Counted from the stretch's first letter, positions 1 through 9,778 are shown. The stretch: 64,000 bases of DNA from Ignavibacteriales bacterium (GCA_020635275.1 JACKAA010000001.1:558001-622000); one strand, 5' to 3'. Notes: generated by a model not told the origin, from the sequence alone. Numbers and translations are program-made.

Positions 1-1307
1 TTATCCATTGTGGATATTTTAATTTGGGGTTCATTACTATTATACTTAATCGAGTTATCAATCAAATTACTAATTACAATTGTAAACTGAGTTTTATCAA
101 TATTTAAATTGGGTGTTCTTGCCGCTAAATTGAAACTAAACTTACCATTCAGTTTACTCATTGTTAAATCAAATTTTGAGGCTGTCTCATTTATTAATTC
201 ATGAACATTAGTTTTTACTTTATTTAATTTGAATTCGCCGCTTTCCAATTCAGCCACCGATAAAATATTCTCTACCATATTTGTTAACCGCTGCGATTCA
301 TTTTTAATAATTCCACTATATTTGATTTTATCAACAGACGATTCTTCCCCAATAACATCAGCAGCTAAAGAAATTGTTGAAATTGGTGTTTTAAATTCAT
401 GAGTAATATTGCTTAACAAATCATTTTTTATTTCTGTTATCTTTTTTTGTTTAATCAACATTCTAATTGTTTGATAAAACAATCCAATTATCAATCCGGT
501 TAAAATTATTGAGCTAAGTAAAACCCACCAAATTGATTTCAACAAAAATGTATCCCGGTTTTTAAAATCGACCAATAAAAAATTCTGGCTCTTTATAAAA
601 TCATTTGGAAAAAGTTTCACCTTATAATTTGAAAGTAAAATTTTTGAACTATCTTGAATATTATTTTTAAAAACAATACTATCATCATTAATAACTGCAA
701 AACCATAATTGCTTGTAATACCATATTTAGTTAGTTCGTCGTTAAGTAATGAATCTATTTTATCTTCACTTATTCTTGATAAAATATTTATATTTTTTTC
801 AGTTAAAACTAATTCATCGAAAACATTCTCAATAATTTTTGATTTCTTATGAATTAAGGTATCTAAGTTACTTTTCCAAATTATTGTTTCTTGAATTGTG
901 CTATCATTTTGTGTTCTGAACTTTTGCAAAACTTGAACGTTACCAATGTTTGAATCGGAAATTGTATTTACTTCAATATTAATATTATTGGTGTCATCAC
1001 CTATTAACATAACTTGGTTATTACTTGAGCTAAAATTAGATTTAAAGCTATAGTGTTTCCTTTTATCTTTATTAAAAAACATTAGTCCGTTTGAATCACT
1101 TGGCGAAATTTCTTTAATTAATATTTTTGCCGTTTCCTTGTCTTCTATATTTTTAACTAGATCGCTTAAAGCATTTCCAACATTTTTATTGAATTTTTCT
1201 TCTTCTAACTTAAGTGCTAAGTTAATCCAATAAAACTGAATCGCAATTAATCCGATAACGGAAAAACTAATCAGACCAATTATTAATTTGAGAGATTTTA
1301 TTTTCAT
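1..1307 (-). CDS. Sensor histidine kinase, C-terminus cut by the window edge
   Basis: Two-component sensor kinase of the inner membrane. The start is the ATG at 1307-1305. A transmembrane helix (about residues 5-27) leads into a poorly conserved periplasmic domain of some 230 residues; a second helix (rich in W, L, I near residues 265-287) is followed at once by a HisKA domain with the phospho-acceptor His near residue 301 in an HEFKTPIS motif. Only the first part of the ATPase domain is present (SNLIDNSIKY, the N-box); the G-boxes lie beyond base 1. There is no HAMP or PAS between the second helix and HisKA. The gene is divergent from the secreted charged protein at 1454, which may be its target or partner; that link is inference. 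The cognate response regulator would be expected just outside the window. Confidence 0.9.
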   Translation of the reverse strand, partial: MKIKSLKLIIGLISFSVIGLIAIQFYWINLALKLEEEKFNKNVGNALSDLVKNIEDKETAKILIKEISPSDSNGLMFFNKDKRKHYSFKSNFSSSNNQVMLIGDDTNNINIEVNTISDSNIGNVQVLQKFRTQNDSTIQETIIWKSNLDTLIHKKSKIIENVFDELVLTEKNINILSRISEDKIDSLLNDELTKYGITSNYGFAVINDDSIVFKNNIQDSSKILLSNYKVKLFPNDFIKSQNFLLVDFKNRDTFLLKSIWWVLLSSIILTGLIIGLFYQTIRMLIKQKKITEIKNDLLSNITHEFKTPISTISLAADVIGEESSVDKIKYSGIIKNESQRLTNMVENILSVAELESGEFKLNKVKTNVHELINETASKFDLTMSKLNGKFSFNLAARTPNLNIDKTQFTIVISNLIDNSIKYNSNEPQIKISTMD

Positions 1308-1453
1308 GCCTTAAAATTATGCTTCTTATTTAACATTTTCAGCTTTTTAACATTTTTTAACAAATATTAAGAATGTTTTAACAATTTGATTAGACACAAT
1401 AAATTATTTTAACTGTACAAAATTTTGAAACATTCACAAATAGGAGTTATACA

Positions 1454-2290
1454 ATGAAAACAAAATTATTATTCACAATGTTAATTTTTTCATTATTCTC
1501 AATTTTAACATTTGCGCAAGCTGAAAAGTCAATAAAGGAAAAACTGAAAGAGGTAAAAGAAGCAAAGAAAATTACGATAACCACAGATAAAGGTGAAGTG
1601 GTCTTTGAAGGTGATGAAGCTGATAAAGTTTTAGAAAAATTAAAATCAAAAGAAATGAAGAGAATTAAAATTGTTACAGATGGAGATGAAATTTTGACTG
1701 AAGACTTTGAAGGTATTGATGGAGAAAATGTAATGATTTGGAAAAGTGAAGGTGGTGAAGAAAAAATAATTAAGCACAAAGGAAAAGGTCATAAAATGAT
1801 GATGTTTATGGATGACGATGATGATATAAAATTTATTGAAAATAATAAAACCGTAAAAGTGGAAGTCAATGAGGATAACGGTGAAAAAACAGTAACAGTT
1901 AAAACAAAAGAAAATGGTGAAGAAAAAGTTGAAACCTATAAAGGCAAAGAAGCAGAAGAATATTTAAAGAAAATGGAAAAAGATAATGAAATGATTATTG
2001 ATGTTGAATTTGATTCAGATGAAGATTTTAATTGGGTAAGCTCAGATTCTGATTCGAACCAAATAGAGAAAAGGGTTGAAGTAAAAATTGAAGATGGAAA
2101 GAAAAAAGTAACAGTTACAACAACAAAAAACGGTGAAGATAAAGTTGAAGTTTTTGAAGGTGATGAAGCTGATAAATTTTTAAAAAGTGAAAAAGATGGT
2201 CATAAAGTAATATTAAAAGAAAAAATGCTGGATGGTAAAAAGTATAAAAAAATAATAATTAAAGAGATTGAGGAAGAAGAGGAAAAGTAA
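1454..2290 (+). CDS. Secreted, highly charged three-repeat protein of unknown function
   Basis: No family recognised. A signal peptide (Lys residues, a hydrophobic run, then FAQA, about residues 1-22) is followed by a Lys/Glu/Asp-rich soluble protein of about 255 residues. Three related segments can be seen, near residues 38-80, 128-180 and 205-255; each has alternating Val/Thr/Lys strands, then a Gly-Glu or Gly-Lys turn, then an EGDEADK-like helix start (EGDEADKVLEKL, KGKEAEEYLKKM, EGDEADKFLKSE). A patch MDDDDD lies near residue 120. It is transcribed away from the sensor kinase across a 146-base shared upstream region and ends at a clear terminator, so it is a single-gene unit. A periplasmic cation-binding or stress-sensing role would fit the charge pattern but is a guess. 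Confidence 0.8.
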   Translation: MKTKLLFTMLIFSLFSILTFAQAEKSIKEKLKEVKEAKKITITTDKGEVVFEGDEADKVLEKLKSKEMKRIKIVTDGDEILTEDFEGIDGENVMIWKSEGGEEKIIKHKGKGHKMMMFMDDDDDIKFIENNKTVKVEVNEDNGEKTVTVKTKENGEEKVETYKGKEAEEYLKKMEKDNEMIIDVEFDSDEDFNWVSSDSDSNQIEKRVEVKIEDGKKKVTVTTTKNGEDKVEVFEGDEADKFLKSEKDGHKVILKEKMLDGKKYKKIIIKEIEEEEEK

Positions 2291-2314
2291 TTTAACCTTA
2301 TTAGAAATCCACAA

Positions 2315-2345
2315 AACTGCCAACTACAAATTGGCAGTTTTTTTA
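2315..2345 (+). terminator. Rho-independent terminator after the charged repeat protein
   Basis: A 9-bp perfect stem AACTGCCAA / TTGGCAGTT with a 7-base loop is followed by a run of T. It separates the preceding gene from the chemoreceptor at 2440. Confidence 0.85.
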
Positions 2346-2439
2346 TAATCATACCTTACTGTATTTTAAATCACTAAAATTCATCTGATTTTGATCGATA
2401 ATTCTAAAAACACTTTAAAAATGTTTTCGCGGGGGAAAA

Positions 2440-4380
2440 ATGAAGTTTTTTAAATTAAAAAACTGGGGGATGTTTTATAAGATTTTATTCTTATCACTTA
2501 CCTCAGCCATTCCATTTGCATTATTTCTTTTTTTAGAAGTCATACCAGATATAAAAACAAGCATGTTTGAAGATAAACAAATCAACGTTAAGCAAACTGT
2601 TGAAGTTGCATACGGAATTATCCAAAATTATAATACCGTATATCTTGAAGGAAAATTATCTTTAGAAGATGCTCAAGCAGGAGCATTAAAACAAATAGAA
2701 AAACTGCGTTTTGCCAGTGATAATTATTTTTGGGTAAATGATGATTATCCCAATATGATAATGCACCCATTTAAGCCTGAGTTAAACGGAAAATCTTTAC
2801 GTGAAACAAAAGATCCAAATAATGTTTATCTGTTTAATGAAATGGCTGAAGTATGTAAAAAATACGGTGAAGGTTATGTTAATTACTCATGGCCAAAGCC
2901 AGGTTATGATAAACCAATTCCTAAAATTTCATATGTAAAAATGTTTGATAAGTGGAATTGGATAATTGGTGCCGGAATTTATGTGGAAGATGTTGAAGAA
3001 AAAATTGCTGATTTAACTCAATCAATTCTCTTTGTATTTATTACAATAGTTTTAATTTCATTATCAATTACAATACTATTTGGATATAAAATCACAAAAC
3101 CAATTAAGTTACTTGAAAAAGCAGCTGAAAATATTGCAAATGGTGAATCTAATGTTAAGGTTGATATTGAATCTGAAGATGAAGTTGGAAAATTAGCAAA
3201 GAATTTTAATATAATGAGTAAGAATATTCAGGAATCTTTGGAGCAAGTTAAACAAAAATCTAAAGAAGCTGAAAATTCTGCAAAATTAGCTAAAGAAGCT
3301 CAAGCTGAATCTGAACGTAGAGAAAAATATTTAAGCGAAAGTGCAAATTTAATGCTTCAAGAAATGAGTAAAGTAGCTGAGGGAGATCTTACAGCACAAC
3401 TAAAAGTTCAAAACCAAAATGATTCTATTGGTAAACTTTTCTCCGGATTCAATTTTGTAGTAAATAACATTAGTTCGGTATTGTCAAAAGTACAAAGTAC
3501 ATCAGTTTTAACTGCTAACTCAAGCAATGAAATATCTGCAACTATGGAACAAATGTCTGCCGGAGCACAAGAGCAAAGTAGTCAAGCAGCAGAAATTGCT
3601 ACAGCTGTTGAGCAAATGACAAAAACCATTTTAGAAACCGCAAATAATTCAACTTCTGCATTCAAATCATCATCAGAATCAAATGAAACAGCAGTATCAG
3701 GAATGGAAAAAGTTGAAGAATCAAAAAAGAAAATTGAAGAAATTGTTAGAACAAATAATGTAACAGCAAATACAATAACATCACTTGCAAACAAAACTGA
3801 TCAAATTGGAAACATTGCAAAAGTAATTAATGAAATTGCGGATCAAACAAATTTATTGGCATTAAATGCCGCCATTGAAGCCGCTCGCGCAGGTGAGCAA
3901 GGCAGAGGTTTTGCTGTAGTTGCCGACGAAGTTAGAAAATTGGCTGAAAGAACAGCAACTGCTACAAAAGAAATTGAAGCAACAATACTTGAAGTACAAA
4001 GTGATGCTCAAACTGCTAACTCTGAAATGGGAAACTCCAAAAAAGCTGTAGAAGAAGGGATGAACAGTATTTCTGAACTTGAAACAATTCTGAACGAAAT
4101 TTCTAAATTTGCTGAAAATGTTAATATCGAAATTAATCAAGTAGCAACAGCAAGTGAGGAATTATCAGCAACTGCTGAACAAATTGGCAAAAATATTCAT
4201 GGAATTAATGTTGTTTCAGGAGAAAATGCCGAAGGTGTGCACCAAGTATCGCAAGCAATAACCGAGCTTTCAAAAAATTCAGATATCTTGCAAAATTTAG
4301 TATCAACTTTCAAATTAAGTAATGATTCCGAAAATTTTGTTAAGGTTAAGTCAAAAAACTCCTCTGTACTGCAATATTAA
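2440..4380 (+). CDS. Methyl-accepting chemotaxis protein with a Cache sensor domain
   Basis: Chemoreceptor that senses a ligand outside the inner membrane and signals to CheA/CheW. TM1 is near residues 13-33, a single-Cache domain (sCache_2 type; FWVNDD and GKSLRE motifs) spans about 35-185, TM2 about 190-213, followed by HAMP, a long coiled region, and the MCP signalling domain with the kinase-contact hairpin beginning near residue 465 (EIADQTNLLALNAAIEAARA). The C-terminus has no NWETF-like pentapeptide for CheR/CheB tethering. No other che genes are nearby. Translation starts at ATG 2440 after a G-rich GCGGGGG stretch. A terminator follows directly. Confidence 0.93.
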   Translation: MKFFKLKNWGMFYKILFLSLTSAIPFALFLFLEVIPDIKTSMFEDKQINVKQTVEVAYGIIQNYNTVYLEGKLSLEDAQAGALKQIEKLRFASDNYFWVNDDYPNMIMHPFKPELNGKSLRETKDPNNVYLFNEMAEVCKKYGEGYVNYSWPKPGYDKPIPKISYVKMFDKWNWIIGAGIYVEDVEEKIADLTQSILFVFITIVLISLSITILFGYKITKPIKLLEKAAENIANGESNVKVDIESEDEVGKLAKNFNIMSKNIQESLEQVKQKSKEAENSAKLAKEAQAESERREKYLSESANLMLQEMSKVAEGDLTAQLKVQNQNDSIGKLFSGFNFVVNNISSVLSKVQSTSVLTANSSNEISATMEQMSAGAQEQSSQAAEIATAVEQMTKTILETANNSTSAFKSSSESNETAVSGMEKVEESKKKIEEIVRTNNVTANTITSLANKTDQIGNIAKVINEIADQTNLLALNAAIEAARAGEQGRGFAVVADEVRKLAERTATATKEIEATILEVQSDAQTANSEMGNSKKAVEEGMNSISELETILNEISKFAENVNIEINQVATASEELSATAEQIGKNIHGINVVSGENAEGVHQVSQAITELSKNSDILQNLVSTFKLSNDSENFVKVKSKNSSVLQY

Positions 4381-4382
4381 CT

Positions 4383-4410
4383 AAAGTGGAATAGTAATAT
4401 TCCACTTTTT
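4383..4410 (+). terminator. Rho-independent terminator after the chemoreceptor
   Basis: The stem AAAGTGGAATA / TATTCCACTTT with a short loop is followed by T-rich sequence, starting two bases after the stop codon. Confidence 0.8.
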
Positions 4411-4506
4411 GTTTTCAACTTTTCATATATATTTACTTCATTTATTGCTCAGCAATGTTATTTTTAAAGTCAAATTTATTTTTCTTCAACATATTCTTGT
4501 TTAAAA

Positions 4507-5238
4507 TTGATTGAAATAGTAAACCTTCATAAAAAATTTGGCTCCAAGCCAGTACTGCAAGGTATAAATCTTACGATTGAAGACGGTGAAACTAATGTTA
4601 TAATTGGTAAAAGCGGAAGCGGCAAAAGTGTATTACTAAAACATATAGTTGGATTACTTTTTCCTGATGAAGGTTATGTAAAAGTTGGCGGAGAAATAAT
4701 TGATAATAGTAATACAAAAAAACTGTATCAGATAAGAAGAAAGTTTGGATTTCTTTTCCAAGGAGCTGCACTTTTTGATTCAATGACAGTTGGAGAAAAT
4801 ATTGCTCTGCCAATTATTGAAAATGAATATAAACTTTCACAAAAAGAGCTTGATAACAAAATTGCAAAAATGCTGGAACTTGTTGATTTGCCAAACACAC
4901 AAAATTTAAAACCTGCTGAACTTTCAGGCGGGATGAAAAAAAGAGTAGGTCTTGCCAGAGCTTTAATTACGGAACCTGAATATATTTTATATGATGAACC
5001 AACAACCGGATTAGATCCAATAATGTCTGACTCAATTGATGATTTAATTAAAAATCTTGCTGATAAATTAAATGTTACATCTATAGTTGTTACTCATGAT
5101 ATGTACAGTGTAAAAAACGTTGCAGATGAAATTGCAATGGTTCATGAAGGCAAAATTTATTTTGAAGGAACTCCTGAGCAACTGCTTAATTCAACCGATA
5201 AGGTAATTAAAGATTTTATAAATAGAACTGCCACGTAA
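4507..5238 (+). CDS. ABC transporter ATP-binding protein, MlaF type
   Basis: ATPase of the Mla (maintenance of lipid asymmetry) or related MCE lipid transport type. Walker A GKSGSGKS, signature LSGGMKKR and Walker B ILYDEPTTGLDP are all intact, and the protein has the usual 243-residue length. The LSGG(M)KKRVGLARAL wording is typical of Mla ATPases. There is no in-frame ATG near the N-terminus: the likely start is TTG at 4507, which gives MIEIVNLHKKFG. The MlaE permease and MCE-domain protein usually sit next to this gene and are not visible here, so it is an orphan subunit in this window. It is followed by radA after 5 bases, suggesting co-transcription. Confidence 0.85.
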   Translation: MIEIVNLHKKFGSKPVLQGINLTIEDGETNVIIGKSGSGKSVLLKHIVGLLFPDEGYVKVGGEIIDNSNTKKLYQIRRKFGFLFQGAALFDSMTVGENIALPIIENEYKLSQKELDNKIAKMLELVDLPNTQNLKPAELSGGMKKRVGLARALITEPEYILYDEPTTGLDPIMSDSIDDLIKNLADKLNVTSIVVTHDMYSVKNVADEIAMVHEGKIYFEGTPEQLLNSTDKVIKDFINRTAT

Positions 5239-5243
5239 TTTTT

Positions 5244-6593
5244 ATGTCAAAACAAAAAATTAAATATATCTGTTCGCAATGCGGATTTGAATCGCTTCGC
5301 TGGTTAGGTAAATGTCCTGAATGTAATGAATGGAATACTTTTTCTGAGGAATTTGTTGAAGTTAAAACAAAGAGTAAAAAACAAAAAGTAAAAGATGAAA
5401 ATATATTTCAACTAAGTGAAGTTAATGAAAATGATGACATAAGAATTAAAACCGGTATTTTGGAATTCGACAGAGTTTTGGGCGGTGGATTAATTGTTGG
5501 TTCAGTTGTTTTAATCGGCGGTGATCCCGGCATTGGAAAATCAACCTTGGTTATGCAGGCTGCCTCCAGCATGAAAGCTAAAATTCTTTATGTAACCGGT
5601 GAAGAATCAGTTCGGCAAATAAATCTTAGAGCAAAAAGATTAAAAGTAAAACAATCTGATATTTTTCTTCTATCTGAAACTGATTTGGATATTGTCACTT
5701 CTGCAATAGACAAAGTAAAACCAGATGTCGTCATTATCGATTCCATTCAAACAATGCAAAAACCGGAATATGAAAACGCACCCGGAACAGTTACTCAAAT
5801 AAGAGAATCCACAAATTATTTAATGCAGCTGGCAAAAACTCTGAACTTCTCAGTAATTTTAATTGGACATGTTACTAAGGAAGGATACATTGCCGGACCA
5901 AAAGTTTTAGAGCACATTGTTGATACAGTGCTTCAATTTGAAGGTGAAAAAAATTATTCATATAGAATTTTACGTGCCCAGAAAAATAGATTCGGCAACA
6001 CAAATGAAATCGGCATTTTTGAAATGCATGAAGATGGCTTAACAGAAGTTAAAAATCCAAGTCAGATTTTTCTTAGTGAACGAAATGAAAATGTAACCGG
6101 AGCAGTTGTTACTGCAAGTATTGAAGGCTCACGACCAGTATTATTAGAAGTTCAGGCATTGGTTACACCAACAAATTTTGGAAATCCGCAAAGAGTTACA
6201 ACCGGATTTGATTACCGAAGGTTGTCTATTTTACTTGCTGTATTGGAAAAGCGAGCAGGATTAAGACTTTCGGCTCATAACGTATTTCTAAATATTGCTG
6301 GTGGAATTAAAATTGATGAGCCTGCTATTGATCTTGCTGTTTGTACAGCTGTAGCATCAAGTCTAAAAAATCAATCAACTAAAAGTAATTATGTTGTACT
6401 TGGTGAAGTAGGCTTAGGAGGTGAAATTAGAAGTGTTGGCCACATTGAAAAAAGAATTCAAGAGGCAGAGAAATTAGGGTTTAATAATGTTATTATTCCA
6501 GCTAATAATATGAAATCACTAAAAAGTAAAAATAACATTAAATTGATTAGTGTTGTTAATATTGCAGAAGCGATAAATAAAATACTTGAATAA
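5244..6593 (+). CDS. radA: DNA repair protein RadA (Sms)
   Basis: RadA is a RecA-like ATPase that helps process recombination intermediates and drives branch migration. The N-terminal zinc finger has Cys10, Cys13, Cys24 and Cys27; Walker A GGDPGIGKST lies near residues 92-101; the RadA-specific KNRFG motif is near residue 247; and a Lon-protease-like C-terminal domain (no catalytic Ser-Lys dyad expected) follows. The length of 449 residues is normal. It begins 5 bases after the Mla-type ATPase and is probably in the same transcript. Confidence 0.96.
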   Translation: MSKQKIKYICSQCGFESLRWLGKCPECNEWNTFSEEFVEVKTKSKKQKVKDENIFQLSEVNENDDIRIKTGILEFDRVLGGGLIVGSVVLIGGDPGIGKSTLVMQAASSMKAKILYVTGEESVRQINLRAKRLKVKQSDIFLLSETDLDIVTSAIDKVKPDVVIIDSIQTMQKPEYENAPGTVTQIRESTNYLMQLAKTLNFSVILIGHVTKEGYIAGPKVLEHIVDTVLQFEGEKNYSYRILRAQKNRFGNTNEIGIFEMHEDGLTEVKNPSQIFLSERNENVTGAVVTASIEGSRPVLLEVQALVTPTNFGNPQRVTTGFDYRRLSILLAVLEKRAGLRLSAHNVFLNIAGGIKIDEPAIDLAVCTAVASSLKNQSTKSNYVVLGEVGLGGEIRSVGHIEKRIQEAEKLGFNNVIIPANNMKSLKSKNNIKLISVVNIAEAINKILE

Positions 6594-6714
6594 AATTTCA
6601 GTGGAATAAAAAATCAATCTCATATGAATCAGCAAATTGGCAAATGACAAATTATCATGAAGCAACAATAATAAATCAAATTCCGACTTAAAGAATTCCG
6701 GAATAACAACAAGA

Positions 6715-7632
6715 ATGAAATTAAATAAATCAAAACATTGCTTAAACTGTCATCAAGAAATTAATTACTCAACTTATTGTCCATATTGCGGACAATTAAA
6801 TACAGATAAAAAAATAACACTTAAGCAAATTGTAAAAGATTTTCTTGGTGATTATTTTACTTTCGATTCAAAATTCTTTAGGAGTATAACTCCCCTTTTA
6901 TTCAAACCCGGACATTTAACAAAAGAATATATTGATGGTAAACGTGTAAATTATATTCTTCCGCTTCGCCTTTATATTTTTACAACCTTTCTATTTTTCT
7001 TTATTGTTACATTGAATACAAAATTAGATTTTGATAAATTTTCTACATCTGATTTTAACTCAGAAAAAAATATTGAAAAGCAAGATAGCACGAAAGATTC
7101 AAATAATAATATTGCTGTTTTTGGTAATGATTCCACAACTGCCAAATATTCATCTCCAATTAAATTCACGTATGATGACAGTTCTGAAAGCGAAAATGGT
7201 TTTTCGAGATACATGAATAACAAAGCCAAATATCTTCAAAGTTTAGGTCCTGATGCAAAGTCACTTTTTGTAAAAGAATTATTAAACCAATTGCCTAAAG
7301 TAATGTTTTTCCTCCTTCCGATTTTTGCTTTGATTTTAAAACTAATTTACATTAGGAAAAAAATGTTTTATGTAGAACATTTAGTGTTCTCATTGCATAT
7401 TCATACATTCATATTTGTTATGCTTTTGTTCACTGCTTTTATTTCATTTGATTATTTCACTTTGATAATAATTGTAATAATTACAGCATATTTGTTTTTT
7501 TCTTTACGGAATTTTTATGAGCAGTCAATTGCGAAAACAATTGTTAAGTTTGGATTATTAACATTTTTATATATGTTAGTTTTATTTCCAGCATTTGGCA
7601 TTTTGGCAATGCTGGCTTTTGTGAGTGTTTAA
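6715..7632 (+). CDS. DUF3667 membrane protein with an N-terminal zinc ribbon
   Basis: Inner-membrane protein of unknown function. The N-terminus has two CxxC-like pairs (CLNCHQ and CPYCGQ, residues about 9-27) forming a zinc ribbon. The family signature KPGHLTKEYIDGKR followed by YILPLRLYIF starts at about residue 64. About five hydrophobic helices are seen: one near residue 85, and the rest in the C-terminal half. A Ser/Asp/Asn-rich insert of some 75 residues lies between the first helix and the others. The signature is that of DUF3667, common in Bacteroidota. The start is ATG 6715, which lies just after a fragment of the GGAATGAC-type intergenic repeat. Confidence 0.8.
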   Translation: MKLNKSKHCLNCHQEINYSTYCPYCGQLNTDKKITLKQIVKDFLGDYFTFDSKFFRSITPLLFKPGHLTKEYIDGKRVNYILPLRLYIFTTFLFFFIVTLNTKLDFDKFSTSDFNSEKNIEKQDSTKDSNNNIAVFGNDSTTAKYSSPIKFTYDDSSESENGFSRYMNNKAKYLQSLGPDAKSLFVKELLNQLPKVMFFLLPIFALILKLIYIRKKMFYVEHLVFSLHIHTFIFVMLLFTAFISFDYFTLIIIVIITAYLFFSLRNFYEQSIAKTIVKFGLLTFLYMLVLFPAFGILAMLAFVSV

Positions 7633-7751
7633 ATAATGATCAAGGAAATCATTATTTGTAGCAGTTTTAATATTAGCACAATTTTGAATTAATAAGATTC
7701 CGGATAATCCTTTAGTTATTGGATTTCCGGAATGACAAACATAAGACAACC

Positions 7752-9131
7752 TTATAAAATATACTTACTCAAATCTCTATTTTTCACAATTTTATCTAAC
7801 TTTTCATTTACCATACTACCGGTAACTTTAATTTCTGCATCAGGCATTTTATCCGGAACATCGAACAAAATATCTTCTAATAGTGTTGTTAAAATTGTGT
7901 GAAGTCTTCTGGCTCCAATATTTTCTACTTCTTCATTTACAATAGTTGCCGTTTTTGCAATTTCCCTTATTGCATCTTCTTCAAATGATATCTTCACTTC
8001 TTCAGTTTCAAGCAATGCTGAATATTGTTTAAGTAAGGCATTTTGAGGAATTGTAAGAATTTTAATGAAATCTTCTTCGGTTAAGCTTTTTAATTCAACA
8101 CGAATTGGAAATCGACCTTGAAGTTCTGGTATTAGATCAGATGGCTTTGATACATGAAATGCTCCGGATGCCAAAAATAAAATATGATCAGTTTTTACTG
8201 GACCGTATTTAGTATTTACAGTTGAACCCTCTACAATAGGAAGTAAGTCTCTTTGCACACCTTCACGAGAAACATCGGGACCGCCATGACCACCTTTACT
8301 ATTTCCGGCAACTTTATCAATTTCATCTAAGAATACAATACCTGCTTCTTCTACTCTTCTAACAGCTTCTTTCTGCACATTATCCATATCAATAAGTTTT
8401 TGTGCTTCTTCTTGAGCCATTACTTTTCTTGCTTCTTTAATTGATGTTTTTCTTTTCTTTTTCTTTTTAGGCATCATGTTGCCAATAATTTCCTGGATGT
8501 TCATTCCCATATCATCCATACCAAATGGACCGACGACCTGCATTCCAACAGCAGCAGTAGTTGTATCGAACTCAATCATTTTATCATCAAGTTCTCCCCT
8601 TTTTAATTTATCACGCATCCACTCTCTTGTTTTCTCATTCCTTACATTTTCATCTACTTCACCATTCTCGGTTTCTGGAGTTGTTCTAACTGGAGTTTTA
8701 ACCGGAGGAATTAATAGATCAAGTATTTTTTCTTCTGCCATTTTTTCGGCTTTTTCCTGAACTAATTCTGTCTGCTCTGCTTTTACCATATTTACAGAAA
8801 GTTCAGTTAAGTCTCTAATCATTGATTCAACATCTCGACCAACATAACCAACTTCTGTAAATTTAGAAGCTTCCACTTTATAAAATGGAGCTCCGGTTAA
8901 TTTGGCTAATCTTCTAGCAATTTCTGTTTTCCCTACTCCGGTTGGACCAATTAAAATTATATTGTTAGGCATAATTTCTTCTTTAATGCCTTCATCTACT
9001 TGTTGCCTTCGCCATCTGTTTCTTAACGCAATTGCTACTGCTCTTTTGGCATCATCCTGACCAATAATATATTTGTTTAATTCATTAACAATTTGAGATG
9101 GAGTTAAATTTTTCATAATATCTTTTTTCAT
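7752..9131 (-). CDS. hslU: HslU, ATPase subunit of the HslUV protease
   Basis: AAA+ unfoldase that feeds substrates to HslV. Walker A GPTGVGKTE, Walker B VFLDEIDK, the HslU-specific I-domain with a basic KKKKKRK run, and the C-terminal tail ending SKYIL that docks into HslV are all present. About 459 residues. Start choice: a GTG at 9140 overlaps the end of hslV, ATG at 9131 is preferred, and ATG at 9116 (giving MKNLTPSQIV, the usual family start) is also possible. It directly follows hslV with no gap to speak of, so the pair is translationally coupled. Confidence 0.95.
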   Translation of the reverse strand: MKKDIMKNLTPSQIVNELNKYIIGQDDAKRAVAIALRNRWRRQQVDEGIKEEIMPNNIILIGPTGVGKTEIARRLAKLTGAPFYKVEASKFTEVGYVGRDVESMIRDLTELSVNMVKAEQTELVQEKAEKMAEEKILDLLIPPVKTPVRTTPETENGEVDENVRNEKTREWMRDKLKRGELDDKMIEFDTTTAAVGMQVVGPFGMDDMGMNIQEIIGNMMPKKKKKRKTSIKEARKVMAQEEAQKLIDMDNVQKEAVRRVEEAGIVFLDEIDKVAGNSKGGHGGPDVSREGVQRDLLPIVEGSTVNTKYGPVKTDHILFLASGAFHVSKPSDLIPELQGRFPIRVELKSLTEEDFIKILTIPQNALLKQYSALLETEEVKISFEEDAIREIAKTATIVNEEVENIGARRLHTILTTLLEDILFDVPDKMPDAEIKVTGSMVNEKLDKIVKNRDLSKYIL

Positions 9132-9140
9132 AATGACCAC

Positions 9141-9683
9141 TTATTTTTCTATAGTTTCAACATTTATTTTGTCATTTGTATAAATACAAATTTCTGAAGC
9201 AGTTTTTAATGCTTCCTTAACTATTTCCTCTGCTGTTAAATTGCTATACTTAACTAACATTTTAGCGGCAGAAAGTGCAAACATTCCACCCGAACCAATT
9301 GCAATTATTTTGTCATCTGGTTCTATGACATCTCCAGTACCACTTACAACAAATGTTTTGTCTTGTGAAACAACTGCAAGCAATGCTTCTAATTTTCGTA
9401 AATATTTGTCGGTACGCCAATCTTTAGCTAATTCTACAACAGAACGATCAACATTACCTCTATATTGATCAAGTTTTTCTTCAAATCTACCAAGCAATGT
9501 AAATGCATCTGCAGCAGATCCGGCAAAACCAACTAATACTTTTCCATCAAGCAGTTTTCTAATTTTCATTGAATTATGTTTCATTACAGTGTTGCCAAGT
9601 GTTACTTGTCCATCACCGCCAAGGGCAGCAACTCCTTTATGGATAACACCTAAAACTGTCGTAGATCTAATTTTTTGCGCCAA
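9141..9683 (-). CDS. hslV: HslV, peptidase subunit of the HslUV protease
   Basis: Threonine protease of the proteasome beta fold. After processing the nucleophile is the first Thr of the TTVLGV segment; GGDGQVT and GSGG motifs are intact. The best start is the TTG at 9683-9681, which gives MAQKIRSTTVLG and lies 6-8 bases after a strong AAGGAGAAGG ribosome site; the protein is then 180 residues, as usual. An in-frame ATG further upstream (9734) would add 17 residues encoded by an intergenic palindrome and is rejected. Co-transcribed with hslU. Confidence 0.95.
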   Translation of the reverse strand: MAQKIRSTTVLGVIHKGVAALGGDGQVTLGNTVMKHNSMKIRKLLDGKVLVGFAGSAADAFTLLGRFEEKLDQYRGNVDRSVVELAKDWRTDKYLRKLEALLAVVSQDKTFVVSGTGDVIEPDDKIIAIGSGGMFALSAAKMLVKYSNLTAEEIVKEALKTASEICIYTNDKINVETIEK

Positions 9684-9703
9684 AATCCTTCTCCTTTGTG
9701 AAG

Positions 9704-9759
9704 ACGTTGGCTTTAGCCAACGTAAATGTATCATTTATTCCGCAGACTAAAGTCTGCGG
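9704..9759. repeat. Two palindromes of a dispersed intergenic hairpin family
   Basis: ACGTTGGCT-TT-AGCCAACGT (9704-9723) and CCGCAGACT-AA-AGTCTGCGG (9740-9759) are perfect 9-bp stems with 2-base centres. The second is followed by CTACAAAT. A close relative with a changed but still paired stem is at 41364-41383. They lie in the leader of hslV. Confidence 0.75.
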
Positions 9760-9778
9760 CTACAAATATATTAAATTG

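Noticed and set aside
9684..9734. Longer N-terminus for HslV
   Set aside because: The extra residues are coded by an intergenic palindrome, and a strong ribosome site lies before TTG 9683.
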